This document shows positions 25,754 to 33,880 of a stretch of 64,000 nt of DNA, in pieces (the stretch's first letter is position 1; every line of letters begins with the position of its first letter). The position numbers and the translations under genes were made by a program. The notes beneath the pieces were generated by a model, which saw only the letters and a list, made by a program, of their open reading frames with translations, had not been told where the DNA came from and did no database searches. Source of the stretch: Nitrospira sp. CR1.1 (lineage in GTDB: Bacteria > Nitrospirota > Nitrospiria > Nitrospirales > Nitrospiraceae); contig WIAF01000012.1 in the NCBI GenBank assembly GCA_014055465.1, forward strand, positions 1 to 64,000, given 5' to 3'.

Positions 25754-26839
25754 TTATTGCGCCGCGCGTGTCACGTCTTCCAGCGCGCTCAGGAACAAGT
25801 GATTTTCTTCCGGGAGGCCGATGGTCACCCGCAGCATGCGGCCTTCGATGTGACGCACAATGATGCCCTTTGCCAGCAACGCGTCAAATACTGCGCGCCC
25901 GTTTCGCCCGACATCGAAATAGAGAAAATTCGCTTCACTGGGCAAGGCCTCAAACCCGAGCCGCCGTAAACCCGCCCGCACTTTGTCCATTTCAACGTGA
26001 TTGAGTGACCGGCTTGCAGCCACATGGGCTTCGTCGTCCAGCGCCGCCAGGGCGGCGCATTGCGCCATACTGTTCGCGTTGAAGGGTGGGCGAATTCGAT
26101 TCACGTAATTGGTAATTTCAGGCGTGGTGATGCCGTACCCGATGCGCAACCCGGCCAATCCATATATCTTGGAGAAGGTCCGCAAGACGATGACCGGACG
26201 TCCGGCCTTGACATACCCGAGCGACTCCGGAAATTCCGGATGGCGGACATACTCGTAATAGGCCTCATCGAACACGACCACGACATGGTCTGGCACCAGG
26301 TCCATTAAGGCCGCCACCTCCGCTTTGGTCGCGATGGTGCCGGTCGGATTGTTGGGATTGCACACAAAGAGCAACCGCGTCTTATCGGTGATGGCGGCAG
26401 CCATGGCCGGCAAATCGTGGCGCCAATTTTTCTGCGGCACTTCGACCGCCACGCCGTGCGCTGCCTTGACCTCCATTTTATAAATGACGAAGGTATGTTC
26501 GGCCATCACGGCCTCGTCTCCCGGCGACAGGAAGGTTCGCGCGAGCAGTCCGAGAATTTCATCGGAACCGTTTCCGAGAATGACCTGGTCCGGCGAGACT
26601 TTCCAACGCCCGGCTAACGCCCCGCGCAAGCGGAACGCCCCGCCGTCGGGATACCGATGCAGCGTCGGAACGGTCTCGGCCAGCACGGCCATGGCCTTCG
26701 GCGAGGGCCCGAGGGGATTTTCATTGGACGCCAGCTTCACGGCGCGGGGCAATCCCAACTCTCGCTGCAGCTCTTCGATGGGTTTTCCTGGCACATAGGG
26801 CACGAGGGAAACGATGTCGGGGTGCACCTTCAATGACAT
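25754..26839 (-). CDS. hisC: Histidinol-phosphate / aromatic aminotransferase
   Basis: A 361-residue fold type I PLP aminotransferase. Motifs include LASNENPLGPSP, CNPNNPTG, FDEAYYEYV and RTFSKIYGLAGLRIGY with the PLP lysine. The family is HisC. Its place between pheA and aroF, away from other his genes, suggests that it also, or mainly, transaminates phenylpyruvate and hydroxyphenylpyruvate. ATG at 26839 gives the normal N-terminus; the open frame continues 14 codons upstream into pheA's end. Confidence 0.9.
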   Translation of the reverse strand: MSLKVHPDIVSLVPYVPGKPIEELQRELGLPRAVKLASNENPLGPSPKAMAVLAETVPTLHRYPDGGAFRLRGALAGRWKVSPDQVILGNGSDEILGLLARTFLSPGDEAVMAEHTFVIYKMEVKAAHGVAVEVPQKNWRHDLPAMAAAITDKTRLLFVCNPNNPTGTIATKAEVAALMDLVPDHVVVVFDEAYYEYVRHPEFPESLGYVKAGRPVIVLRTFSKIYGLAGLRIGYGITTPEITNYVNRIRPPFNANSMAQCAALAALDDEAHVAASRSLNHVEMDKVRAGLRRLGFEALPSEANFLYFDVGRNGRAVFDALLAKGIIVRHIEGRMLRVTIGLPEENHLFLSALEDVTRAAQ

Positions 26840-26855
26840 GGCGTAACTCGGACCT

Positions 26856-27932
26856 CTAGGAATAGGCGGGATAGGACCCAAGAATCTTCATGAACAGGCA
26901 GCGACTCTTGACCTCTTCTGCCGCCTTTTTAACCCGTTCCTCGTCAATATGCCCTTCGATATCGACAAAGAAAATATACTCCCAGGCTTTGCGCCGCGAG
27001 GGACGGGATTCGATCTTGGTCATGTTCAAGCCATGAGAGGCAAACGGCCGCAATAAATCATACAGAGCGCCGACCTTGTCCTTGACCGACAACATCAGCG
27101 ACGTTTTGTCCCGGCCCGTCCGCTCCGGCGCCTTCTGTGACAACACGAGAAACCGCGTAAAGTTATTGATGTTGTCTTCGATCCTCGCCGTCACCACCTT
27201 GAGACCGTATAATTGAGACGCCAACTCCGACGCGATCGCGGCGGCCGAGGGATCATCCACCGACATTTCGGCGGCGCGCGCGGTACTTGCCACTTCCGAT
27301 ACCGGCACGTGAGGCAAGTTGGTTTCCAGCCAATTACGGCATTGCGCAATGGCATGGGGATGCGAATAGATGCGCTTGATGTCTCCAGCCACTCCGCTTT
27401 TCGACATCAGATGGTGGGCCACTTCCTGAAGCACTTCACCGTAGATCAGCAGGTTGGAATCGACAAACATGTCCAGGGTGTGATTCACCACGCCTTCCGT
27501 CGTGTTCTCGATCGGCACCACGCCGAAATGGGCGCGTCCCCGTTCCACTTCGCTGAAGACGTCCTTGATACTGTTGACGGGAATATAGTGCGCGGACGCC
27601 CCGAATTTTTGCATGCAGGCCATGTGTGTAAACGTGGCCCTCGGTCCGAGGTAGGCAACCTTTTGAGGCCCCTCCAAGGATAAGGAGGCCGACATGATTT
27701 CCCGGTACACTGCCCGGATGGCCTCGGTGGGAAAGGGTCCGGTATTTTGCTTGCTGAGACGCTCGAAAATCGCCGCTTCTCGCGCCGGCGTGTGCAAATT
27801 CGCCTCGGCATCCTTGAGCTTTTTCAGCCGGCCGATCTCGATCACCGACTTTGAACGCTCATTCAGAAGACGCAAAATCTGATCGTCGAGCCGGTCGATT
27901 TCTTCGCGATGGACTTGCAAGTCATCAGGCAT
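26856..27932 (-). CDS. pheA: Bifunctional chorismate mutase / prephenate dehydratase (P-protein)
   Basis: A 358-residue P-protein leading to phenylpyruvate. It has an AroQ-type chorismate mutase domain (about 1-90: HREEIDRLDDQILRLLNER), a dehydratase domain (about 95-270, with VPIENTTEGVV and the FTRFLVL segment) and a C-terminal ACT domain (about 283-358) that includes ESRPSRRKAWEYIFFVD, the usual Phe-sensing region. It is the first gene of the aromatic supra-operon. A 137-base gap separates it from ruvB upstream. Confidence 0.95.
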   Translation of the reverse strand: MPDDLQVHREEIDRLDDQILRLLNERSKSVIEIGRLKKLKDAEANLHTPAREAAIFERLSKQNTGPFPTEAIRAVYREIMSASLSLEGPQKVAYLGPRATFTHMACMQKFGASAHYIPVNSIKDVFSEVERGRAHFGVVPIENTTEGVVNHTLDMFVDSNLLIYGEVLQEVAHHLMSKSGVAGDIKRIYSHPHAIAQCRNWLETNLPHVPVSEVASTARAAEMSVDDPSAAAIASELASQLYGLKVVTARIEDNINNFTRFLVLSQKAPERTGRDKTSLMLSVKDKVGALYDLLRPFASHGLNMTKIESRPSRRKAWEYIFFVDIEGHIDEERVKKAAEEVKSRCLFMKILGSYPAYS

Positions 27933-28069
27933 GACGGGGGGATTCCCTCCTCGCGGGGCCCGTCCTTACGAAGACAGGCCGCGAAACGAGTCCAAGCCAA
28001 AAGGCGCAGTTGGACCGGTGAACATCCTACAGGAGCCACGGCGGGCATTGCAAGGATAGGTCTGGGGAT

Positions 28070-29107
28070 TCAAGGAGTTGCGATGGAATCCGTTTCACTG
28101 GAAAATGGGAGAAGGCCTTTCTGTTTTTTGAAATGCTCGTAGGCCAACCTGGTGGCCTGGCGACCTCGACCGGTGCGCTCCAAAAATCCCGCCTGGATCA
28201 GGTACGGTTCATAGACATCTTCCAACGTGCCCTTATCCTCCTGCACCGCAGCCGCCAAGGAATCAACCCCGACCGGCCCACCATTAAACTTTTCGATCAC
28301 CGTCAACAGAATACGCCGGTCCATCTCATCCAAACCGGCGGCATCAACCGCCAACCAGAGCAGGGCATCCTGCGCTACCTGTTGGGTGATACGGCCCCCC
28401 GCTTTGATCTCGGCATAGTCCCGGATGCGCTTAATCAGTCGATTGACGATGCGCGGCGTCCCGCGCGCCCGTCGGGCGATCTCGGCCGCTCCGGCCTCGT
28501 CGATCGGAATACTGAGCAACCCTGCGGAGCGCGTGACGATCGACGTCAGTTCCTGAGAGGAATAGAACTCCAACCGGTGGACCAGCCCGAACCGATCTCG
28601 CAGAGGCGAGGTTAAGGCTCCGGCTCTCGTCGTGGCTCCCACCAGGGTGAACCGTGGCAATTCCAGTTTGACGGTCCTGGTCGACGCGCCTTGCCCCACG
28701 ACCAGATCAAGCTGGTAGTCCTCCATCGCCGGGTAGAGCGCCTCCTCAACCGATGCCGGCAGGCGGTGAATTTCATCGATGAACAGGACATCCCGCTCCT
28801 GCAAATTCGTCAAAATCGCCGCTAGATCTCCGGCATGGCTGAGAACGAGACCCGAGGTCGAGCGGATGGCTGCCCCCATCTCCCTGGCAATAATGTGCGC
28901 GATGGTTGTCTTGCCGAGGCCCGGCGGGCCATAAAAAATGGCGTGATCCAAAGCCTCGCCACGGCGCTTGGCCGCTTCGATGCAAATCTCCAGCGATTCC
29001 TTCATCCGTGATTGTCCGACATATTCCCGCAAGCTCTGCGGGCGTAGCGCCGCCTCAAGCCCGCGCTCGTCGTCGGTCAGTTGGTTGCTCACGGTACGGT
29101 CGGACAT
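28070..29107 (-). CDS. ruvB: Holliday junction branch-migration helicase RuvB
   Basis: A 345-residue AAA+ ATPase that drives branch migration with RuvA. Walker A is GPPGLGKTT, Walker B FIDEIHRL, sensor 1 VGATTRAG, and the arginine-rich C-terminal winged helix ends with [16 protein letters not shown]. The start is ATG at 29107. It is separated from ruvA by a gene for a Cys-rich exported protein. Confidence 0.97.
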   Translation of the reverse strand: MSDRTVSNQLTDDERGLEAALRPQSLREYVGQSRMKESLEICIEAAKRRGEALDHAIFYGPPGLGKTTIAHIIAREMGAAIRSTSGLVLSHAGDLAAILTNLQERDVLFIDEIHRLPASVEEALYPAMEDYQLDLVVGQGASTRTVKLELPRFTLVGATTRAGALTSPLRDRFGLVHRLEFYSSQELTSIVTRSAGLLSIPIDEAGAAEIARRARGTPRIVNRLIKRIRDYAEIKAGGRITQQVAQDALLWLAVDAAGLDEMDRRILLTVIEKFNGGPVGVDSLAAAVQEDKGTLEDVYEPYLIQAGFLERTGRGRQATRLAYEHFKKQKGLLPFSSETDSIATP

Positions 29108-29136
29108 GGCCTCATCCTAAGGGAAAAGTCGCGCGA

Positions 29137-29643
29137 CTATTTAGACTCGGGTGTTGGTCTGAATTTTGGCGGCGGCGGGGATGCGCCCTGTCCCGGAGCA
29201 GCCGTGCTTCCGCAATCAGGGGGGCAGCGGACTCCTCCCAGGCTCGGATCGGGCATACTCGACCCCAGCTGCTGCGCTTGACATTGCGACACCAGCCCGC
29301 CATCAACCGATCCACAACGCGAGGGGACATTCGAGCGGCCGATCTCGTTATAACCCTCCGGACAGGAACCGCAGACCGAGAGCATGTTGCTGCCCAAGGG
29401 CACACACTGCACCAACACCGGATCGCCATCTTTGCACAACTCCGGCGCGTTGGTCCTCCCGGTAGTGGCGTAGCCCTCCGGGCACGACCCGCAGGTCTTG
29501 CGGATACTCTTGGGCTCCTCCATGCCGTCGGCTGCAAAACCACGTTCGGCCACCGACGCGCAGAATAACACGCCGACGATGACTAACCCGACCGCGATGC
29601 CGCGCCGGCTCGTTTCCTCTTGCGCACACTCCAGCATTGCCAT
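29137..29643 (-). CDS. Cys-rich exported protein with duplicated CGSCPEGY motif
   Basis: A 168-residue protein with a hydrophobic signal-like segment at about 15-37. The mature part has two copies of a roughly 35-residue unit, CGSCPEGYATTGRTN followed by PELC and CGSCPEGYNEIGRSN followed by PSRC, and then a Cys-containing, Pro-rich tail. The Cys pattern suggests disulfides or metal binding outside the cytoplasm. It starts three bases after ruvA and ends 29 bases before ruvB, so it is embedded in that operon although its location should differ. No known family is recognised. Confidence 0.75.
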   Translation of the reverse strand: MAMLECAQEETSRRGIAVGLVIVGVLFCASVAERGFAADGMEEPKSIRKTCGSCPEGYATTGRTNAPELCKDGDPVLVQCVPLGSNMLSVCGSCPEGYNEIGRSNVPSRCGSVDGGLVSQCQAQQLGSSMPDPSLGGVRCPPDCGSTAAPGQGASPPPPKFRPTPESK

Positions 29644-29646
29644 GTG

Positions 29647-30255
29647 TCACCCCTTAGCCAGGTCTTTAAGGACCTCTCGAATCACTTGCTCCAACCCCTG
29701 CGTCATCACGCCCGATTTCTCCACCCGCTTCAACGCGTCTTTCACATCCGGCTGCCGATAACCGAGATTCACCAACGCCGATAAGGCATCCTCGTAGAGC
29801 GGATTTTCAGATCGTCCAGGGCCAGCGCCCGCCGGCTCGCCGGATGGGTGCAAACGCGCCACCTTGTCTTTCAGTTCCAGGGCAATCCTGGCCGCGGACT
29901 TTTTGCCGATTCCCGGCACAGTCCCCAACCTTTCAATATCGCCCGCCTGAATGGCAGCGAACAGGTCGCGCACAGAAAGCGTGGACAGGACACTGAGCCC
30001 CAATTTCGGCCCGATACCGGAAATGCCGGTCAACAACAGAAAGGCTTCCTTCTCGGCTGCGGTGAGAAACCCGAACAATTGGATGGCATCTTCCCGCACA
30101 TGCGTATGGATGCTCAGCGTCACGGGCTCACGCTGATTGGGCAATGAGTAATAGGTACTCAGAGGAACCAGGACCTCATAGCCCACGCCATGGACATCGA
30201 GCGTGACTTGCGAGGGCGCCTTGAAGGCCACGAGGCCTGTCAGTAAGGCGATCAT
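29647..30255 (-). CDS. ruvA: Holliday junction DNA helicase subunit RuvA
   Basis: A 202-residue protein with an N-terminal OB domain (MIALLTGLVAFKAPSQVTLDV), two helix-hairpin-helix motifs (LLTGISGIGPKLGLSVLS and LGTVPGIGKKSAARIALEL) and a C-terminal RuvB-binding domain. RuvA binds four-way junctions. ruvC, which often lies between yebC and ruvA, is not present here. Confidence 0.96.
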   Translation of the reverse strand: MIALLTGLVAFKAPSQVTLDVHGVGYEVLVPLSTYYSLPNQREPVTLSIHTHVREDAIQLFGFLTAAEKEAFLLLTGISGIGPKLGLSVLSTLSVRDLFAAIQAGDIERLGTVPGIGKKSAARIALELKDKVARLHPSGEPAGAGPGRSENPLYEDALSALVNLGYRQPDVKDALKRVEKSGVMTQGLEQVIREVLKDLAKG

Positions 30256-30336
30256 ATGATCGGTAGAGACGTGTGCTGCGGAGTGATTGGTGAAAAGACT
30301 GCGCGATCGTCGATACTCAGTGCCGAAACTCCCGGA

Positions 30337-31092
30337 TTACGCGGTGGCGGCGGCAACTTTCTCCATGACCTCGTCGGAGATGTCAAAGTTCGCATGGACC
30401 TTCTGCACATCGTCGTGCTCATCGAGAATTTCCATGAGCTTTAACATGTGTTCCGCGGCCTTTTCCTCCAACGCAATCGTATTCTGGGGAATGAAGTTTA
30501 ATTCGGCAAGCGTATACTCGATTTTCGCGTCGCTCAGCGCTTTCTTGACGGCCTCGAAATCATGCGGGCTGGTCAGGACTTCAAACGTCTTATCGCTGAC
30601 CTTCACATCTTCCGCACCGGCTTCCAGGGCAATCGTGAGGAGCGCATCTTCCTCAACCTTGCCCTTTTCGACAACCAGGACGCCTTTCTTATGGAATTGC
30701 CAGGCGACGGCCCCGGCCTCTGCCATATTGCCGCCATTCTTGGTCAGCAGGCTGCGGATTTCAGCGACCGTGCGATTCCGGTTGTCGGAAGTAATTTCCA
30801 TCAGGACGGCGGTCCCGCCGGGACCATACCCTTCGAGTGTGAATTCTTCATACGTCACACCGGGTAATTCGCCGGTGCCTCGCTGGATGGCCTTTTTCAT
30901 GGTGTCGCCGGGCATGTTGGCTTCTTTGGCCTTGGCAATGGCCAATCGCAAGCGAGGGTTCCCATCGGGGTCCCCACCGGACCGTGCCGCAATCGTCAGC
31001 TCACGGATGATGCGCGTGAAAACCTTGCCGCGTTTGGCATCGACCGCCGATTTATGCCGCTTGATTGTTGCCCAATGACTATGGCCACCCAT
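30337..31092 (-). CDS. yebC: YebC/PmpR-family regulatory protein
   Basis: A 251-residue protein of the TACO1/YebC family, starting MGGHSHWATIKRHKSAVDAKRGK. Acidic middle sections include GYGPGGTAVLMEI. Members have been described as transcriptional regulators and as translation factors helping ribosomes at proline stretches, so the name does not fix the function. It lies 81 bases upstream of ruvA, a widespread neighbourhood. Confidence 0.94.
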   Translation of the reverse strand: MGGHSHWATIKRHKSAVDAKRGKVFTRIIRELTIAARSGGDPDGNPRLRLAIAKAKEANMPGDTMKKAIQRGTGELPGVTYEEFTLEGYGPGGTAVLMEITSDNRNRTVAEIRSLLTKNGGNMAEAGAVAWQFHKKGVLVVEKGKVEEDALLTIALEAGAEDVKVSDKTFEVLTSPHDFEAVKKALSDAKIEYTLAELNFIPQNTIALEEKAAEHMLKLMEILDEHDDVQKVHANFDISDEVMEKVAAATA

Positions 31093-31237
31093 GGCGACTC
31101 CTCTTTGCGCGCACAGACCTGCTGCCCGTCAGGCCCATGAGCGCGTGAAACTGGAATTAAAAATGTACAGCTAGCATAGTCCAGACAAGGGTGTCAACGC
31201 GACGTCTGTGCGCGGGTCCTGCGAAACGGGAACAGCC

Positions 31238-32086
31238 CTACTCCGAATAAAACAGCAATTGCACCCCGATGACGAGGACGAGGCTCGCCCAGACGAGTTC
31301 CCAGTATGACCGCTCTGTCGCGAGTTGCCTCTGACGCCAGCCGGAGATCAACTTTGACGATCCCGCAGTGATGGCCATGGCTCCCATCATGACATGATGC
31401 AGGGTAATTTTGTGGGCGGCGGGGTGATCCCCGTGGGCATGCTCGAACAACATGAGTCCTCCCACAATGGCAAATATCGGAAGGGGCACCGTCCACGCCG
31501 CATGGGCGAACCACCCGAGCCGCCGCAGAAATTCGATAGTTCCCACCGCAACGGCCAGCACGCCGTAGATCTTATGCTGCAGGACTTCCGGATCGCTCCC
31601 GAGAAACGTTTGCGCGAATGTCATTGACCCGATCGGCCAGGAATCATGATCGCTCCAAATCAGCAGAAACAAGCCGGCCACACCTAGGGTCCCTGGAAGT
31701 AAAAAACGCGTCCAGGCCGCGACCGGCCACCCCAACGCCTGACGCAGTTCGCTGAACCCGATCAGGAGAAGTAACCCTCCGGCCAGGTGATGATTGAATT
31801 CAGAATAGGCAACCCCTTCTCGCGACCCCTCCCACTGGGACCCGGCCAAAGATGACGGTTCGTGAAGATGCCCGTGCTCCTCGACGGAGGTGGAATGACC
31901 ATGATCTGCAGACTGTGCGATGGGAGAGAACGCGCCCCAGACGAAAACCGCGAAGCAGCACAGGGTCACCAGCGGGCACCAGGGCCGCAAAACTCTCAGG
32001 CAATACATCGGTCGAGAAAGGAACACTGGCAGGATTCGAACGGCCCATCCGGACTGCCGGACGGGCCGAGCACTCATCTCATGCAT
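31238..32086 (-). CDS. His-rich multi-pass membrane protein
   Basis: A 282-residue membrane protein. An N-terminal hydrophobic segment (about 37-58) is followed by a His-rich external stretch (DHGHSTSVEEHGHLHE) and about six further membrane segments. Several membrane-proximal histidines (FNHHLAGG, FEHAHGDHPAAH, LHHVMMG) look like metal or haem ligands. It resembles CopD-like copper-handling membrane proteins in style, but I cannot assign a family with confidence. It lies 11 bases downstream of the PCP-reductase-like gene. The start could also be one of two internal ATGs. Confidence 0.75.
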   Translation of the reverse strand: MHEMSARPVRQSGWAVRILPVFLSRPMYCLRVLRPWCPLVTLCCFAVFVWGAFSPIAQSADHGHSTSVEEHGHLHEPSSLAGSQWEGSREGVAYSEFNHHLAGGLLLLIGFSELRQALGWPVAAWTRFLLPGTLGVAGLFLLIWSDHDSWPIGSMTFAQTFLGSDPEVLQHKIYGVLAVAVGTIEFLRRLGWFAHAAWTVPLPIFAIVGGLMLFEHAHGDHPAAHKITLHHVMMGAMAITAGSSKLISGWRQRQLATERSYWELVWASLVLVIGVQLLFYSE

Positions 32087-32097
32087 GCATTCGTCTA

Positions 32098-32850
32098 CTA
32101 CATAAACTTCATGAACTTCTCTTTGGCCTCGTCCATGACCTGAGCCGTGATCTCGACCAGGCCTCGCTCCTTGGCGATCCGCTCAATCTCCCGGCGCGCC
32201 ATGGGACGAATGAAGTCCGGGATATTATCCATCCGCTGCTCGGCATCCTTCGTCCACGCGATCCCGTTCGGGGAGTCGTTTTTGGAATCATCCATGACTT
32301 GAAGCGTGATGTTCTTGTACCCATGCTTGCGGGCATAGGCTTCAACGCTGCTCTGAACCATCGGCTTGACGAAGGACGGCAACCGCTCCAACTTTTCCTT
32401 GGCATCCGGCGTCCAGGTCAACTCGCTCGTGCCGTTGGGATTCGGCTTGCCGCCTGAGGTCAATCCCATCTCCGCGACCATCGCCGAGAACGGGCATCCG
32501 CCGGAGGTCTTCTCGCCACCAGCCGCCGGCGCACTGGCCTTTGGCGCTGCCACCGCGGGTTGACCACCCTGAATTTTCTCATTGAGATACGCTGCCATTT
32601 GCCCTGCGCCGGCCTGCGCTTCATCCTTGAGGGTCCCCCGAGTCATCTCGAACGGTTCTGCCGTTTCCGTGCGGCCTCCAAGCTTGACACCAAGGGACGC
32701 GACCATTTGTGTTTCGCCAGGATTGGTCACCATCGAAAACTTGGCCTCGCAGGATGGACAGCCGAAGAACACGCCGAGTGAGCCCTCACCGGGTTTTTCG
32801 ACCTTTTGAAACGTCATGTAGGTCTCGCAGTTCAGGCAAACGAACTTCAT
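32098..32850 (-). CDS. Zinc-ribbon protein with two PCP-reductase-like repeats
   Basis: A 250-residue protein in three parts. Residues 1-40 form a zinc ribbon with CLNC (5-8) and CPSC (31-34). A linker contains GGCPF. Two repeats at about 146-188 (WTPDAKEKLERLPSFVKPM) and 199-241 (WTKDAEQRMDNIPDFIRPM) match the PCP-reductase-type domain also seen at 16984. It lies directly downstream of mrp, so a link with Fe-S or cofactor handling is conceivable. No experimental function is known to me. Confidence 0.8.
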   Translation of the reverse strand: MKFVCLNCETYMTFQKVEKPGEGSLGVFFGCPSCEAKFSMVTNPGETQMVASLGVKLGGRTETAEPFEMTRGTLKDEAQAGAGQMAAYLNEKIQGGQPAVAAPKASAPAAGGEKTSGGCPFSAMVAEMGLTSGGKPNPNGTSELTWTPDAKEKLERLPSFVKPMVQSSVEAYARKHGYKNITLQVMDDSKNDSPNGIAWTKDAEQRMDNIPDFIRPMARREIERIAKERGLVEITAQVMDEAKEKFMKFM

Positions 32851-32876
32851 AGGATCCCCCTTCCAGGCCGGTCGGC

Positions 32877-33803
32877 TTAGAGCTTCTCCGCCAGGACTTT
32901 TTTGTAATCCAGCAACGATTGAATCCGCCCGACAATCTCCTGGTATTTCCGGACCGTCGGATAGTCGGGATCAAGGAGCGGCTGCCCCTTATCGAATGTT
33001 TTCGCGAGTGTGCGGTCGAAGGGAATGCGCCCCAACAACGGCAGGTCCAGCACCTCGCACATCGCCTCGGTATTCCCCTCAAACAGCTCATTTTCAGCGC
33101 CGCAGGACGGACACCGATATTCGCTCATATTTTCTACGATACCCAACACCCGGATCCCCATGTCCCTGGCGTAGGTGACGGATTTCTGCACCACATCGGA
33201 TGCAACTTCGGAGGGCGTGGTCACGACAATCGCACCGGCCAAATCGGGAATAAATCCGGCAATCACGGGTGGCTTATCCGCAGCTGCGCCGGGGGGCAAA
33301 TCAGCCAGAAGATAATCCAGTTCGCCCCAGACCACATCGGCGAGAAATTCGCGAATCACGTTCATTTCCATCAAACCCAGCCAGACCGGGCTCAAGTCCA
33401 TCGGCCCCTTCCACCGGACCGGCGAGGCGTCGCCCAGGAAAAAATCCATCGACGCGACTTTGATACCGAGCGGCCCGACCGGAGGCTGAGCCCCATCCGG
33501 CGTCATGGTTAACGACTGCCCATGCAGCCCCATCATTCGCGGCACGCAGGGACCATTCAAATCCACATCGAGCAACCCGACCTTGGCTCCCTGACGCGCG
33601 AACGCCAAGGCAAGATTGACGGTGGTCATGCTTTTACCGACTCCGCCTTTTCCGCTCATCACCACCAGCTTCTGCTTGATGCCGGCCATTCGAGCCTGCA
33701 CCTGCTTCATCTGCGCGGTGATCTGCTGGACGACTTTTGCGTCGTCAGAATACTGGAGTTTTGTCAGGATCGACTTGAGATCCTTTCCGGCCGCCATGGT
33801 CAT
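32877..33803 (-). CDS. mrp: Mrp/NBP35-family iron-sulfur carrier ATPase
   Basis: A 308-residue P-loop ATPase of the Mrp/ApbC/NBP35 family, which binds and transfers Fe-S clusters to apoproteins. The deviant Walker A is SGKGGVGKS (about residues 49-57), a switch region is LLADLPPG, and the cluster-binding CxxC is in YRCPSCGAE. An N-terminal helical region (about 1-40) replaces the MIP18-like domain of some Mrps. ATG at 33803 or two codons later are both possible. It is first in a cluster with the PCP-reductase-like and His-rich genes. Confidence 0.92.
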   Translation of the reverse strand: MTMAAGKDLKSILTKLQYSDDAKVVQQITAQMKQVQARMAGIKQKLVVMSGKGGVGKSMTTVNLALAFARQGAKVGLLDVDLNGPCVPRMMGLHGQSLTMTPDGAQPPVGPLGIKVASMDFFLGDASPVRWKGPMDLSPVWLGLMEMNVIREFLADVVWGELDYLLADLPPGAAADKPPVIAGFIPDLAGAIVVTTPSEVASDVVQKSVTYARDMGIRVLGIVENMSEYRCPSCGAENELFEGNTEAMCEVLDLPLLGRIPFDRTLAKTFDKGQPLLDPDYPTVRKYQEIVGRIQSLLDYKKVLAEKL

Positions 33804-33880
33804 GGAAAACCCTCGAAATTGTTGATGAAGGACGCTACCATAGGGGTTTCAATGGAGTCAAACAGGCCAACACCTATCGA

